DNA from: Marinobacter fuscus
Lineage (GTDB): Bacteria > Pseudomonadota > Gammaproteobacteria > Pseudomonadales > Oleiphilaceae
Direction: 5' to 3'
Assembly: GCF_003007675.1 (NCBI RefSeq)
Contig: NZ_PXNP01000004.1
Coordinates: 88,602 to 152,601, forward strand
Length of the DNA stretch: 64,000 nucleotides
Shown here: in pieces, positions 54,222-64,000 of the stretch
Layout: each line of letters opens with the position of its first letter
Numbering within the stretch: position 1 is the stretch's first letter
The notes under the pieces: model-generated
Told to the model about the DNA's origin: nothing
What the model saw: only the letters and a program-made list of their open reading frames with translations
Database searches by the model: none
Translations under genes and position numbers: made by a program

Positions 54222-55730
54222 TCACAGAGTTGGTGGGATTTCCTGGAGTTCCGGAGGCAGGGCGGCCCGTAAATCGAGATCAGACAGCAATTCGCCATTA
54301 AGATCCTGATTCTGCAAGAGCGGTTCGGGTTCGGTCGAGGCACTTCCTGCATCTGCGACAATCGGTTCTTCTTCGCTTTCAGTAATCCGAAGAAGTACAT
54401 CGTAGTAGCGCCGGATATTCTGGACATAAGTCACCGGCTCGTGCCCGCGGGCGTAGCCGAAACGGGTCTTCGAATACCACTCTTTCTGGGCAAGCAAAGG
54501 CAGGAATTCCTTTACGTCCATCCAGCGATCCGGATCTCTGCCGGCATCCCGAGTCAGTTTGCGGGCATCCTGTACGTGCCCGTAACCCACGTTGTAGGAG
54601 GCCAGCGCAAACCAGGTGCGGTCGGGCTCGGGGATTTCTTCCGGAATACGGCCGTGAACCATGCGAAAGTATTTGGCGCCGCCCTGAATGCTTTCCTCTG
54701 CGTCCAGGCGATTATTGATGCCAATGTAGCTTGCGGTTGTCCGGGTGAGCATCATCAGCCCGCGAACGCCGGTAGGGGAGACGGCATTCGGCCTCCAGTG
54801 GGACTCCTGATAGCCGACGGCTGCGAGCAAGCGCCAGTCCAGGTCAGCCTTGCGGGCATAGTCCTGAAACAGTGTCTGGTATTTCGGCAGGCGGTTGTTA
54901 ACGTGGTGCATGAAGGTTCGGGCACCCACATAGTTCAGGCGGTCGAGATGGCCGTAAAAGCGCTCGGCAAGCTGAGCAATGGTGCCGTCCGCTGTTCGCT
55001 GTGCGATAAAGTCCCGCGCAGCATCCACCAGGCTGGAATCCTGTGCATTCGGGAACAGCCACAACAAATCACTGTCGTCATTGAGTGCAAAGGCTTCCTT
55101 TACCATCGGGTAAAAAACGTGATTCAGATCGAGTTCATTGGACGCCACCACAGCATAGGCAATCTCACCACTCTGGACGCGGGCCAGAAGGCCGGTTGCA
55201 TCCAGCCCGGGGTGTCGTTCGATTCTGGGCGCGTTCGGAGCGTCGCTAAACAGGTGCTCATGGCTGCTGTCGGCGAGCATGTGGACAGTTTCGGACGCCA
55301 GCTCAGCCAGGGAGCGCGGCGCGGGAGACGCTTTGTGATACACCACGATGGAGCGCGCACCGATACCGGTGGCGACGGTGTGAAAACGCCCGTTCAGGCC
55401 CGGACGTTTGGCAATGCCTGCCAGACCGATATGGGCGTAGTTGCGTGAGAGCACCGAGAGAATTTCAGAGTTATCATCGGCTACCCGCACGCGGAGCTCT
55501 ACACCCAGATCTTCGGCAAACAGCCTGGCCAGCTCATAGTCGTAGCCGGTGGTCTGTTCCTGCTCCTGATAATACAAAGATGGGGCGACACGGGTAATAA
55601 CGTGAAGGACACCCTCGTTTTTGATTTCCTGGAGTGTGCTGGGGCGAGAGCAGCCGGAGCTGAAAACGACGGCAAGTAACAGCCCGAGCCCGGCTCCGCC
55701 GCTTTTGAAGCGGCTGACTAGTTTTAACAA
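54222..55730 (-). CDS. mltF: Membrane-bound lytic transglycosylase F
   Basis: About 502 residues. No ATG gives a sensible N-terminus; a TTG at 55730 with GGGAG 9 bases upstream yields MLKLVSRFKSGGAGLGLLLA then VVFSSGC, a good lipoprotein signal, so it is preferred over the ATG at 55856. A solute-binding-protein-like domain (about 30-260; GVLHVITRVAPSLYYQEQEQ, GYDYELARLFAEDLGV) precedes the transglycosylase domain with catalytic Glu in AAVGYQESHWRPNAVSPTGV and GVRGLMMLT. It cuts peptidoglycan at the outer-membrane face with anhydromuramoyl products. It is divergent from purL. Confidence 0.88.
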   Translation of the reverse strand: MLKLVSRFKSGGAGLGLLLAVVFSSGCSRPSTLQEIKNEGVLHVITRVAPSLYYQEQEQTTGYDYELARLFAEDLGVELRVRVADDNSEILSVLSRNYAHIGLAGIAKRPGLNGRFHTVATGIGARSIVVYHKASPAPRSLAELASETVHMLADSSHEHLFSDAPNAPRIERHPGLDATGLLARVQSGEIAYAVVASNELDLNHVFYPMVKEAFALNDDSDLLWLFPNAQDSSLVDAARDFIAQRTADGTIAQLAERFYGHLDRLNYVGARTFMHHVNNRLPKYQTLFQDYARKADLDWRLLAAVGYQESHWRPNAVSPTGVRGLMMLTRTTASYIGINNRLDAEESIQGGAKYFRMVHGRIPEEIPEPDRTWFALASYNVGYGHVQDARKLTRDAGRDPDRWMDVKEFLPLLAQKEWYSKTRFGYARGHEPVTYVQNIRRYYDVLLRITESEEEPIVADAGSASTEPEPLLQNQDLNGELLSDLDLRAALPPELQEIPPTL

Positions 55731-55998
55731 ATCTTTGATCTCCCTCACAAACCCTGTGGTCAGAATGAATTCCGTTGACCTTGCGGCACTGATATTTTCT
55801 TCTGAGTCTTTTCCTTGACCTGGAACAATGATCTCTGTTGCGGCGGGCCGGGTCAATTAGCCTGGTTAATCATTGCACAAAGCAATGTTGTTTTTACCTG
55901 TCCGAAACAGGGCGGCTGGCGCTGTAACCTGCGGTCGCTTTCAAGTATCATTGCCGCCTTTCAGACGTCCCCCGATTCGCGCGATACAGGTTGATATC

Positions 55999-58900
55999 AT
56001 GCTTGAGCTTCGCGGCGCACCAGCGCTCTCGCCCTTTCGTTCCCGTAAATTGCATTCACGCCTCCAGGAAATTGTCCCGGATGTGGCACATGTGTACGCC
56101 GAGTTTATGCATTTTGCGGATCTCGATGCGAACCTATCCGATGCCGAACAGGCCATCCTGGATCGGCTGCTGACTTATGGTCCGGCCGTTCAGCAGGAGG
56201 AGCCCGAGGGTATCCTGTTCCTGGTTGTACCCCGGCCAGGCACTCTCTCACCCTGGTCCAGCAAGGCAACCGACATTGCCCGCAATTGCGGCTTGCGCCA
56301 GATCCGGCGGATTGAGCGTGGTATCGCCTATTATATACAGTCCGGCAAGAAGCTTGGGCTGGAGCAGCGTGAGCAGATCGCTGCCCTGCTGCACGACCGT
56401 ATGACCCAGAAAGTCTTTCATGAAACCGGTGGTGCCGAACTGCTGTTCAGCCACGAAGAGCCGCGCCAGCTTGGGCGCGTTCCGGTTCTGTCGGGTGGCC
56501 GGGCCGCGTTGGCCGATGCGAATATCCGGCTCGGGCTGGCACTGGCTGAGGATGAAATCGACTATCTGGTGAAGTCGTTTGTCGGTCTTGAACGTGATCC
56601 GACGGACGTCGAGTTGATGATGTTCGCCCAGGCCAACTCGGAGCACTGTCGGCACAAGATTTTTAATGCCTCCTGGGACATCGACGGCGAAGGGCAGGAA
56701 AAGTCTCTCTTTGCGATGATCCGCAACACCTTCGAGATGAACAGCGAAGGCGTGCTGTCAGCATATAAAGATAACGCATCGGTGATTGCCGGCAGTGTGG
56801 CTGGCCGATTCTTTCCGAACCCGGAAAACGGTGTATACACCTATAATCAGGAGCCGATACATATCCTGATGAAGGTCGAAACCCACAACCACCCAACCGC
56901 GATTTCTCCGTTCTCCGGTGCCGCTACAGGTTCCGGCGGTGAAATTCGCGATGAGGGCGCTACCGGTCGTGGCTCGAAACCGAAAGCGGGTTTAACCGGA
57001 TTTACGGTGTCCAACTTGAATATTCCGGGCGATGAGCAGCCCTGGGAATTTGGCTATGGCAAACCGGATCGTATTGCCTCGGCGCTGGACATCATGATCG
57101 AAGGGCCGATTGGCGGTGCGGCTTTCAACAACGAGTTTGGCCGTCCGAACCTTACCGGTTACTTCCGTACCTATGAGGAAAAAGTGCCCGGTGCCGCCGG
57201 GGATGAGGTACGTGGCTACCACAAGCCGATCATGATTGCGGGTGGCCTTGGTAACATTCGTGAAGAGCATGTTGAAAAGGGCAATATTCCGGTTGGCGCC
57301 AAACTGATCGTACTGGGTGGCCCGTCGATGCTGATCGGACTGGGTGGCGGCGCGGCCTCATCCATGGATTCCGGTTCCAGCAATGAGAATCTTGATTTTG
57401 CGTCGGTGCAGCGTGACAACCCTGAAATGGAACGCCGTTGCCAGGAAGTGATCGACCGCTGCTGGCAGATGGGTGACGAAAACCCGATTTGCTTCATTCA
57501 CGACGTTGGCGCCGGTGGTTTGTCCAATGCCATGCCGGAGCTGGTGAAAGACGGTGGTCGCGGCGGTAAGTTTGAACTGCGGGATATCCCCAGTGACGAG
57601 CCGGGAATGTCGCCACTGGAAATCTGGTGCAACGAATCGCAGGAACGCTATGTGATGGCCGTTGCTCCGGAAAACCTGGAAGCCTTCGACGCACTGTGTC
57701 GCCGCGAGCGATGCCCTTATGCAGTGATTGGTGAAGCCACCGAAGAGCACCACCTGGAACTGGGCGACTCCTATTTCAATGACAAGCCTGTCGACCTGCC
57801 CATGGATGTTCTGTTTGGCAAGCCACCGCGCATGCATCGCAGCATTACCCGATCGACCTTCACCAAGCCAGTGTTCGATTCCACCAAAATCGATATCTGT
57901 GAAGCGGTAAGGCGAGTTCTGCGTTTGCCTTCAGTGGGCTCCAAGAGCTTTCTGATCACCATTGGTGACCGGACGATAACCGGCCTGGTTGCCCGCGACC
58001 AGATGGTCGGACCCTGGCAGGTACCCGTGAGCGATGTGGCGGTAACTGCAGCATCGTTTGATGTCCGCTCCGGTGAGGCGATGGCGATGGGTGAGCGCAC
58101 TCCAGTGGCGGTTATCGATGCGCCAGCTTCCGGTCGCATGGCAGTGGGTGAAACCATCACCAACCTGGCGGCTGCTTCCATCGCGAGGCTCTCCGACATA
58201 CGTCTGTCTGCTAACTGGATGGCAGCAGCAGGGCACCCGGGTGAAGATGAGAACCTTTACGAAACGGTTCGTGCTGTGGGTATGGAATTGTGCCCTGCAC
58301 TGGGAATTACCATTCCGGTGGGCAAAGACTCGATGTCGATGAAGACCACCTGGGAAGAAGATAGTGGAGAGCAAAAGAGTGTAACAGCCCCCCTGTCGCT
58401 GGTTATCAGCGGCTTCGCACCGGTAACCGATGTGGCCCGAACCCTAACGCCACAACTGCGCACGGATGCGGGTGAAACCGATCTGATTTTGATTGACTTG
58501 GCCGCAGGCCAAAACCGTCTGGGCGGCTCGGCTCTGGCCCAGGTTTATCGCCAGGTGGGTGCTGTGGCACCGGATGTGGATGACCCGGAAGATCTGAAGG
58601 CGTTCTTTGCGGTTATCCAGGGGCTGAATACTGACGATAAGCTGTTGGCTTACCACGATCGCTCCGATGGTGGCCTGTTTGTGACATTGGCGGAAATGAG
58701 CTTTGCCGGCCGAACCGGCGTAGATGTAAAGCTCGATGGACTGGCGGAAAACGCCACTCAGTTTGCCCGGGAGCTATTCAACGAAGAGCTGGGAGCGGTA
58801 ATTCAGGTACGTCGTGACGATACCGATTTCGTTCTACAGCAGTTCTCCGGCGCGGGATTGGGCGACCATACCAGCGTGATTGGCACCCTGAACGACAAAG

Positions 58901-59904
58901 ATCGGGTGCGGCTGCTGTTCGCCGGTGATGCTGTTCTGGATGAGAGCCGCACCGATCTGCAGCGCTTGTGGTCTGAAACCAGCTACCGGATTCAGTCTCT
59001 GAGGGACAACGCTGACTGCGCTCAGGAGGAGTTTGATAATCTGCTGGATGCGGAAGACCCCGGGCTGTCTGTGTCGCTGACGTTTGATGTAAATGACGAT
59101 ATTGCGGCGCCTTATATTAATTCCGGCAAGCGGCCCAAAGTGGCTGTTTTGCGGGAACAGGGCGTAAATGGTCAGGTTGAAATGGCGGCAGCATTTGATC
59201 GTGCTGGCTTTGAAGCCGTTGATGTCCATATGAGTGATTTGTTGTCCGGCCGGATTACACTGGAAGCCTTCCAGAGTCTGGTGGCTTGTGGTGGTTTCTC
59301 ATACGGGGATGTGCTGGGCGCCGGTGAAGGCTGGGCCAAGTCTATTCTCTTCAATGACCGGGTGCGCGATCAGTTTGCCGCCTTCTTTAATCGCCAGGAT
59401 ACACTGGCGCTGGGCGTATGTAATGGCTGCCAGATGTTGTCCAATCTCCATGAGCTAATCCCCGGAAGTGAAGGCTGGCCGCGTTTTGTTCGTAATCAGT
59501 CTGAGCAATTCGAAGCACGTCTGGTGATGGCGGAAGTAGCCAGGTCTCCGTCGGCGTTCTTCGAGGGAATGGCAGGGTCGCGTATGCCAATTGCGGTTGC
59601 TCATGGTGAAGGGCGGGTAGAGTTTGCGGGGAGTAACTCTGCCGGGGCGCTTGCTGAAAATGAGCTGGTGGCTGTGCGCTATGTCGACAATCGTGGGCAG
59701 GTAACCGCCAGATACCCCTACAATCCCAATGGGTCTGAGGCCGGTATTACCGGTGTCACTAACCGGGATGGCCGGGTGACGATTATGATGCCCCACCCCG
59801 AGCGTGTGTTCCGTTCGGTACAGCATTCGTGGCGACCGGATGAGTGGCAGGAGGATGCACCCTGGATCCGAATGTTCCGCAATGCGCGGCGTTGGTTCGA
59901 TTGA
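55999..59904 (+). CDS. purL: Phosphoribosylformylglycinamidine synthase
   Basis: 1301 residues, the single-chain proteobacterial form. It converts FGAR to FGAM with glutamine and ATP in purine synthesis. The start at 55999 gives [18 protein letters not shown], the family opening; the frame is open upstream without homology. Two AIR-synthase-like halves (about 190-620 and 690-1010; [31 protein letters not shown]) are followed by a glutaminase domain (about 1045-1301) with Cys1141 in [12 protein letters not shown] and the His/Glu pair near the end ([10 protein letters not shown]). It is a single gene followed by a terminator. Confidence 0.96.
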   Translation: MLELRGAPALSPFRSRKLHSRLQEIVPDVAHVYAEFMHFADLDANLSDAEQAILDRLLTYGPAVQQEEPEGILFLVVPRPGTLSPWSSKATDIARNCGLRQIRRIERGIAYYIQSGKKLGLEQREQIAALLHDRMTQKVFHETGGAELLFSHEEPRQLGRVPVLSGGRAALADANIRLGLALAEDEIDYLVKSFVGLERDPTDVELMMFAQANSEHCRHKIFNASWDIDGEGQEKSLFAMIRNTFEMNSEGVLSAYKDNASVIAGSVAGRFFPNPENGVYTYNQEPIHILMKVETHNHPTAISPFSGAATGSGGEIRDEGATGRGSKPKAGLTGFTVSNLNIPGDEQPWEFGYGKPDRIASALDIMIEGPIGGAAFNNEFGRPNLTGYFRTYEEKVPGAAGDEVRGYHKPIMIAGGLGNIREEHVEKGNIPVGAKLIVLGGPSMLIGLGGGAASSMDSGSSNENLDFASVQRDNPEMERRCQEVIDRCWQMGDENPICFIHDVGAGGLSNAMPELVKDGGRGGKFELRDIPSDEPGMSPLEIWCNESQERYVMAVAPENLEAFDALCRRERCPYAVIGEATEEHHLELGDSYFNDKPVDLPMDVLFGKPPRMHRSITRSTFTKPVFDSTKIDICEAVRRVLRLPSVGSKSFLITIGDRTITGLVARDQMVGPWQVPVSDVAVTAASFDVRSGEAMAMGERTPVAVIDAPASGRMAVGETITNLAAASIARLSDIRLSANWMAAAGHPGEDENLYETVRAVGMELCPALGITIPVGKDSMSMKTTWEEDSGEQKSVTAPLSLVISGFAPVTDVARTLTPQLRTDAGETDLILIDLAAGQNRLGGSALAQVYRQVGAVAPDVDDPEDLKAFFAVIQGLNTDDKLLAYHDRSDGGLFVTLAEMSFAGRTGVDVKLDGLAENATQFARELFNEELGAVIQVRRDDTDFVLQQFSGAGLGDHTSVIGTLNDKDRVRLLFAGDAVLDESRTDLQRLWSETSYRIQSLRDNADCAQEEFDNLLDAEDPGLSVSLTFDVNDDIAAPYINSGKRPKVAVLREQGVNGQVEMAAAFDRAGFEAVDVHMSDLLSGRITLEAFQSLVACGGFSYGDVLGAGEGWAKSILFNDRVRDQFAAFFNRQDTLALGVCNGCQMLSNLHELIPGSEGWPRFVRNQSEQFEARLVMAEVARSPSAFFEGMAGSRMPIAVAHGEGRVEFAGSNSAGALAENELVAVRYVDNRGQVTARYPYNPNGSEAGITGVTNRDGRVTIMMPHPERVFRSVQHSWRPDEWQEDAPWIRMFRNARRWFD

Positions 59905-59932
59905 CCTGCATACGCATTAGTACGGTTGCATG

Positions 59933-59984
59933 AAAAACCGGCCCATGGTCTTCAGAGTCTTGGAGATTGCGGGCCGGTTTTTTC
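59933..59984 (+). terminator. Terminator after purL
   Basis: AAAAACCGGCCC (59933-59944) pairs with GGGCCGGTTTTTT (59971-59983), giving a GC-rich stem with a long loop and a T-run, about 30 bases after the stop of purL. Confidence 0.85.
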
Positions 59985-60221
59985 TTGGTAAAAATGTTGA
60001 TTTTTAGCGTTGACGGGCTTGACTTAAAAACTTTATGCACACTTCAGGCGCGCTGCTGTATAAATCACGGTCAATCAGCAGGTTGCGGCACAAAATTTTC
60101 TTGAAAATTCCAAGTTGTTGAAAATAAACGCAAAAAAATGGCGGGTGAAAATCTCGGCAATTTGAGTGGAGGCCAGTATTCATGGGGGTTTAGGGCGGCT
60201 ACCCAAAAACTTTCCCCAGAG

Positions 60222-60244
60222 TTATCCACAGAATCTGTGGATAA
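60222..60244. promoter_or_regulatory. Two perfect DnaA boxes in inverted orientation
   Basis: TTATCCACA (60222-60230) and its exact reverse complement TGTGGATAA (60236-60244) are separated by GAATC, forming a 9-bp inverted repeat. Both match the strict DnaA-box consensus TTATCCACA. They lie 54 bases before the NIF3-like start, in a 310-base gap (59985-60297) that is AT-rich and otherwise without a gene. The surrounding TTTCCCCAGAG is also of a type seen next to DnaA boxes. Regulation by DnaA, or a DnaA-titrating site, is possible; an origin is unlikely without more boxes. Confidence 0.7.
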
Positions 60245-60297
60245 ATTTCTTGGTCATTTTGTGGCCTTAAAAAACAACAATATTCGAGGATGTTCTC

Positions 60298-60612
60298 ATG
60301 TTTAAAATCTGCTACTTCGTGCCGGCAAGTCACCTTGAAGAAACCAAGCAGGCGATGTTTGATGCAGGAGCCGGGAAGATCGGAGATTACGATTCCTGTG
60401 CCTGGCAATGCGAGGGTCAGGGTCAGTTTCGCCCCCTGGTCGGCAGTAATCCGTTCTTGGGGGAGAAAGGGAAGCTGGAAACCGTAAAAGAGTTCAAGGT
60501 TGAACTGGTTTGTGATGATGAGCTGATTGTGGATGCGCTGACAGCGCTGAAGCGGGCGCACCCCTATGAAGAGCCCGCTTACGAAGTCTATAAGCTGGAG
60601 TACTTCAGCTGA
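60298..60612 (+). CDS. NIF3/YqfO-like small protein
   Basis: 104 residues matching the stand-alone form of the domain inserted in YqfO/NIF3 proteins: MFKICYFVPASHLEETKQAM, AGAGKIGDYDSCAWQCEGQG and the end KRAHPYEEPAYEVYKL. The HPYEEPA and AGAG-IG-Y--C motifs are clear. The fold is PII/CutA1-like; function is unknown. The start has CGAGGA 7 bases upstream. Two inverted DnaA boxes lie just upstream, so expression may be tied to DnaA level. Confidence 0.85.
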   Translation: MFKICYFVPASHLEETKQAMFDAGAGKIGDYDSCAWQCEGQGQFRPLVGSNPFLGEKGKLETVKEFKVELVCDDELIVDALTALKRAHPYEEPAYEVYKLEYFS

Positions 60613-60621
60613 TCGGGGCCT

Positions 60622-61170
60622 TCAGACCGTCTGTCTCATAGGATGTCTGATATCGCGCACGTGAACGCCGAATTGCCCGCTTTCCTGGTCAGCCAGAAAC
60701 AGCTCAAGGGTTTTGCGCACGGTAGGGAAGGAGATCTCATCCCAAGGGATACAATCGGGCGAGAACAGCTTGCTTTCCAAAGACTCCTCGCCGGCACCAA
60801 AGCTGCCATCGACCAGGCTGGCACGATAGAACATATGCACCTGATTGATGTGGGGAACATCGATGATGGAGTAGAGTCCATCAATGGTCACCTCTGCCAG
60901 GGCTTCTTCACGTGTTTCTCTGGCAGCCGCCTCGATGGTTGTTTCGGCGTTTTCCATAAAGCCTGCAGGTAATGTCCAGTAGCCGTAGCGGGGCTCAATG
61001 GCGCGGCGACACAGCAAAATCCGGCCCTGCCAGACTGGAACCGTTCCGGCAATGATCCGCGGGTTTTGGTAATGTATGGTTTCGCAGCTGACACAAACAT
61101 AGCGGTGGCGGTTGTCGCCTTCCGGTATCCGTTGTTCGACCGGCTGGCCGCACAGGCTGCAATACTTCAT
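60622..61170 (-). CDS. Nudix hydrolase with zinc ribbon
   Basis: 182 residues. An N-terminal zinc ribbon (CSLCG at about 4-8, CVSCE near 26-30) precedes a Nudix domain with the box [20 protein letters not shown] (about 70-89; all Nudix-box Glu and Arg residues present). The ribbon-plus-Nudix order resembles NADH pyrophosphatase NudC, but the protein is shorter and lacks the NudC-type N-terminal domain. Substrate is unknown. It ends 10 bases from the convergent NIF3-like gene. Confidence 0.85.
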   Translation of the reverse strand: MKYCSLCGQPVEQRIPEGDNRHRYVCVSCETIHYQNPRIIAGTVPVWQGRILLCRRAIEPRYGYWTLPAGFMENAETTIEAAARETREEALAEVTIDGLYSIIDVPHINQVHMFYRASLVDGSFGAGEESLESKLFSPDCIPWDEISFPTVRKTLELFLADQESGQFGVHVRDIRHPMRQTV

Positions 61171-61265
61171 TGTTTTCCTCGTATACTGTGTGTCTGTCGG
61201 TAGTCAGTGTAACCATCCCGGCTGTCTGTGTCTCACTCTATATTGAGTTGATGTGGGAGTAATAA

Positions 61266-61853
61266 GTGCGAGATCTTTTAACCCGAAAAATGGCTGGCTA
61301 TGCGCCACGGCAACTGGCACTGGATTATCCGGAGGCCGGTATTCTGGTTCCCGTAACCGACGATGAGCGGGATCCGGAAATGATCTTCACTTTACGTTCC
61401 GCAAATCTGAGTACTCATCGTGGCCAGGTGGCTTATCCGGGGGGAAAGCGGGATCCGGAAGACTCGTCGCTGATGGCAACTGCGCTGCGCGAAACCCATG
61501 AGGAGATTGGCTTGCCACCGGATCAGGTTCAGATTATCTCCCCTCTTAGCCAGGTTATGTCGCGTTATGGAATCCTGGTGACGCCCTATGTCGGCGTTGT
61601 TCCCAGAGATCATCAGGCCAGACCGAATCCCGATGAGATCGAAAGTGTTTTCCGGGTACCCATGTCGTTTTTTATGGATGATCAGAGAGAGCGGACTGAC
61701 ACTATCAGCTTCTTGAACCATACCTTGTATGTGCCTTGCTATCGCTGGGAGCGCTATCAGATATGGGGGTTGTCTGCGATTGTGCTCGTGGATTTCCTGA
61801 ATGCCGTATACGACGCAAAAATCGATTTATTTGAACCGCCTTTGGGAGGCTGA
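61266..61853 (+). CDS. CoA-pyrophosphatase-type Nudix hydrolase
   Basis: 195 residues with a GTG start at 61266 preceded by GGGAG. The segment [18 protein letters not shown] is the NuCoA motif placed directly before the Nudix box ([20 protein letters not shown], then EEIGL). This pairing marks enzymes that split CoA and its thioesters to phosphopantetheine derivatives and 3',5'-ADP, as in NudL/YeaB. It is the first of four close genes (then gamma-carbonic anhydrase, DUF1289 protein, purT). Confidence 0.87.
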   Translation: MRDLLTRKMAGYAPRQLALDYPEAGILVPVTDDERDPEMIFTLRSANLSTHRGQVAYPGGKRDPEDSSLMATALRETHEEIGLPPDQVQIISPLSQVMSRYGILVTPYVGVVPRDHQARPNPDEIESVFRVPMSFFMDDQRERTDTISFLNHTLYVPCYRWERYQIWGLSAIVLVDFLNAVYDAKIDLFEPPLGG

Positions 61854-61854
61854 C

Positions 61855-62391
61855 ATGTTCCACGAATTGCAGGGCAAGCGCCCTGTGCTGAAAGGAAGTG
61901 AGCAATTCGTTGCTCATAACGCATCCGTAATTGGTAACGTCGAGTTGCACGAGAAAAGCAGCGTATGGTTTAACGTGGTGATTCGGGGGGACAACGAGCT
62001 CATCACCATTGGCCCGGAGAGTAACGTTCAGGATGGTGCTGTTATGCATACTGATCCCGGTATTCCCCTGACACTTGGGCGGGGTGTTACGGTTGGGCAC
62101 AAGGCCATGTTGCATGGCTGCGAAGTGGGTGACTATTCGCTGATTGGTATCAATGCGGTGGTTCTGAATGGCGCCAAGATTGGCAAGCACTGTTTGATAG
62201 GCGCTAATGCCCTGATTCCTGAGGGAATGGAAATTCCGGACGGCTCTATGGTTATTGGGGCGCCGGGCAGGATTAAGCGAGAGTTGACCGAGCAGCAGCA
62301 ATCCATGCTTGAGATGAGTGCTGCCGTCTATGTCCGCAATGCCGCCCGATACCGGCAGAGCCTGGCTCAGTGTGAGCCGGAGCAGCAATGA
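61855..62391 (+). CDS. Gamma-carbonic-anhydrase-family protein
   Basis: 178 residues from the ATG at 61855, which has GGGAGG just upstream and starts 2 bases after the previous stop. It is a left-handed beta helix with hexapeptide repeats. The three zinc-binding His residues expected in this family are seen in [15 protein letters not shown] and MLHGCEVG. The closest families are YrdA/PaaY. Carbonic anhydrase or thioesterase activity is possible; many members have no proven activity. It overlaps the DUF1289 gene by 4 bases. Confidence 0.88.
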   Translation: MFHELQGKRPVLKGSEQFVAHNASVIGNVELHEKSSVWFNVVIRGDNELITIGPESNVQDGAVMHTDPGIPLTLGRGVTVGHKAMLHGCEVGDYSLIGINAVVLNGAKIGKHCLIGANALIPEGMEIPDGSMVIGAPGRIKRELTEQQQSMLEMSAAVYVRNAARYRQSLAQCEPEQQ

Positions 62392-62570
62392 ACCGTTCTG
62401 ATCGAGTGAGATCTCCTTGTGTAAGTGTCTGTGCGCTGGACGAACAGGAAATCTGTATTGGCTGCCAGCGTACCGGAGATGAAATTCTGCGTTGGAGCCG
62501 AATGACCGATGATGAGCGGCGACTGGTATTAAAAGAGGTCGCCAAACGGGAAGAGAAGGTAGGCCTTTGA
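62388..62570 (+). CDS. DUF1289 small Cys-rich protein
   Basis: 60 residues with [20 protein letters not shown] (four Cys) followed by the conserved [11 protein letters not shown], the pattern of the DUF1289 family. The Cys residues probably bind a metal. Function is unknown. The ATGA overlap with the gamma-carbonic anhydrase gene at 62388, and purT starting 2 bases after its stop, place it inside the operon. Confidence 0.88.
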   Translation: MNRSDRVRSPCVSVCALDEQEICIGCQRTGDEILRWSRMTDDERRLVLKEVAKREEKVGL

Positions 62571-62572
62571 CT

Positions 62573-63775
62573 ATGGCAAACACATTGGTTGATGAAGTTC
62601 GTATTGGAACGCCATTAACAGATGGCGCTTTTCGCGTGCTGTTCTGTGGCTCTGGAGAGTTGGGAAAGGAAGTTGTCATCGAGTTGCAGCGCTATGGAGT
62701 CGAGGTTATTGCGGTAGATCGCTATGCCAATGCGCCTGCGATGCAGGTGGCTCATCGTTCTTATGTGATTGACATGCTCGATCCGCAGTCGTTGCGATCC
62801 ATTGTTGAACTCGAAAAGCCAAACCTTATCGTGCCCGAGATAGAGGCAATTGCCACTGCCGAACTGGTTAAGTTAGAGCAGGAAGGCTTTCAGGTTATAC
62901 CGACAGCCCGTGCGGTAAACCTGACAATGAATCGAGAGGGAATTCGCAGGCTGGCTGCGGAAACGTTGAAGCTCCCGACATCGCCGTATCGTTTTGCGGG
63001 TTCCCGCGAGGAGTATTTGCAAGCCGTAAAAGAGGTTGGTCTTCCATTGGTGGTCAAGCCCGTGATGAGCTCGTCGGGCAAAGGGCAGAGTACCGTCACC
63101 AGTGAAGGTGGAATTGAGGCTGCCTGGGACTATGCGCAAACCGGTGGGCGAGCAGGAAAGGGAAGGGTAATCGTAGAAGGGTTTGTCGACTTCGACTACG
63201 AGATCACTCTGCTCACCGTACGCCATAAAGGTGGTATCGCCTTTTGCGAGCCTATCGGACATCGCCAGGAAGATGGAGACTATCGGGAGTCCTGGCAACC
63301 CCAGGCAATGGGTGCCCGCGCACTGGAGCGCTCTAAAGAGATCGCCCGTTCTGTGGTGGAAGATCTTGGCGGGTATGGTATTTATGGCGTGGAGCTGTTC
63401 ATTAAAGGAGAGCAGGTCTGGTTCTCCGAGGTGTCGCCCCGCCCGCACGATACCGGCTTGGTTACTCTGATATCCCAGGATCTGTCCGAATTCGCATTGC
63501 ACGCCAGGGCGATCCTTGGGCTGCCCGTACCTGCCATCCGGCAGAATGGGGCGTCTGCGTCTGCTGTGATCTTGCCGGAAGGTGAATCGTCTGCAGTGAG
63601 CTTCTCTGGTATAGATCTGGCGCTAGCGCAGCCGGACACCCAGTTGCGACTGTTCGGAAAACCCGGCCTGTCCGGGCGCCGGCGTATGGGAGTCGCGCTG
63701 GCCCGTGGAAATACAGTGAGTGAAGCGCGGGACAAAGCTACTCTTGCAGCGTCAGCGATAAAAGTGACCTTGTAG
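62573..63775 (+). CDS. purT: Formate-dependent phosphoribosylglycinamide formyltransferase
   Basis: 400 residues from the ATG at 62573; a TTG at 62567 is a less likely start. It uses formate and ATP to make formyl-GAR, the alternative to PurN in purine synthesis. Signatures are [19 protein letters not shown] (N-terminal Rossmann), [18 protein letters not shown] (ATP-grasp lysine and glycine loop) and [16 protein letters not shown] near the end. It closes a four-gene operon. The purine enzyme purL lies 2.7 kb upstream in a separate transcript. Confidence 0.95.
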   Translation: MANTLVDEVRIGTPLTDGAFRVLFCGSGELGKEVVIELQRYGVEVIAVDRYANAPAMQVAHRSYVIDMLDPQSLRSIVELEKPNLIVPEIEAIATAELVKLEQEGFQVIPTARAVNLTMNREGIRRLAAETLKLPTSPYRFAGSREEYLQAVKEVGLPLVVKPVMSSSGKGQSTVTSEGGIEAAWDYAQTGGRAGKGRVIVEGFVDFDYEITLLTVRHKGGIAFCEPIGHRQEDGDYRESWQPQAMGARALERSKEIARSVVEDLGGYGIYGVELFIKGEQVWFSEVSPRPHDTGLVTLISQDLSEFALHARAILGLPVPAIRQNGASASAVILPEGESSAVSFSGIDLALAQPDTQLRLFGKPGLSGRRRMGVALARGNTVSEARDKATLAASAIKVTL

Positions 63776-63879
63776 AGCTGGAATTACGATTTTCCGGTTG
63801 CATTTTGCTCAAAGTGGATGCATTCTGATCGGCCGCGTAGGTGGAAACCGAAGTTCCGGAAAATAAGTCGAGAATGTCG

Positions 63880-63907
63880 TTGACAGTTTTCCTGAGGGCT
63901 GTAGAAT
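63880..63907 (+). promoter_or_regulatory. Strong sigma70 promoter, probably for a stable RNA operon
   Basis: Perfect TTGACA (63880-63885), a 16-base spacer and TAGAAT (63902-63907) are followed by the GC-rich discriminator GCGCACC. No reading frame or ribosome binding site follows in the last 90 bases, which instead read like an RNA leader (GAGGGACAAGGCCGG, later AT-rich). This is the usual form of an rRNA operon promoter; the gene itself would lie beyond the window. Confidence 0.6.
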
Positions 63908-64000
63908 GCGCACCACTTCTGAGGGACAAGGCCGGTAAGGCCGGGTTCTGAAGGTTTTAACCGCTTGATAAGTTTCGAAAATTTGGTTTTTAAGTGTTTC

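Noticed and set aside
60181..60297. Replication origin
   Set aside because: Only two DnaA boxes are present, with no dnaA, dnaN, gidA or parAB genes nearby and no series of AT-rich repeats.

Overview
The window looks like chromosomal DNA of a GC-rich marine gammaproteobacterium, most probably Marinobacter or a close relative. The strongest single pointer is a 661-residue two-domain reductase at 31709-33694, whose size and layout match the fatty acyl-CoA reductase of the Marinobacter wax-ester pathway. Gene neighbourhoods also match Pseudomonas-type synteny: pyrC/rnt beside motY, and mtnA/mtaD/ubiG/mupP/yciK. Species cannot be fixed from sequence reading alone.

Layout. 1-4818: end of bamA, then skp-lpxD-fabZ-lpxA-lpxB-rnhB, the outer-membrane and lipid A operon. 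It is followed by a free-standing initiator tRNA with a clear promoter and terminator. 5218-10547: a small fibronectin-type lipoprotein, then a leftward three-gene signalling unit (response regulator, LysM-FecR periplasmic protein, CHASE2 histidine kinase). 10660-17163: topB, bolA-yciO, an unknown gene, a chemoreceptor with a c-type heme motif in its periplasmic sensor, and gloC. 17306-22275: a three-gene MksB-MksF-MksE condensin operon without a recognisable MksG/JetD nuclease. 22280-25482: a PAS-GGDEF diguanylate cyclase and an unknown membrane protein.

25450-28110 is the accessory stretch. A broken DJ-1/PfpI gene lies on the left and an MFS-transporter remnant on the right. Between them sit a tightly packed operon of three unrecognised, AT-richer genes and a tRNA-Arg(CCT). 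This is the best place in the window for something undescribed.

28175-37588: an M16 protease, the fatty acyl-CoA reductase, pyrC-rnt, motY, and an HDAC-family deacetylase divergent from a PatZ-type lysine acetyltransferase (37782-40529). 40556-50481: rdgC, a DUF2788 protein, yaaA, a glutaredoxin-like protein, yciK, mupP, ubiG, mtaD, mtnA, an HTH regulator and the tail-specific protease prc. 50783-59904: a ComFB-domain protein, a DUF349 coiled-coil protein, recX, mltF and purL. 60222-60244 holds two perfect DnaA boxes in inverted orientation ahead of a NIF3-like gene. 60622-63775: two Nudix hydrolases, a gamma-carbonic anhydrase, a DUF1289 protein and purT. The window ends in a strong promoter that looks like a stable-RNA (probably rRNA) promoter.

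Most of the window is ordinary housekeeping. The items that deserve a second look are the Mks operon and the 14-bp inverted repeat before it, the three-gene unknown island, the heme-motif chemoreceptor, the CHASE2/FecR-LysM unit, the acetylation writer/eraser pair and the DnaA-box palindrome. No CRISPR array, insertion sequence or prophage was seen.
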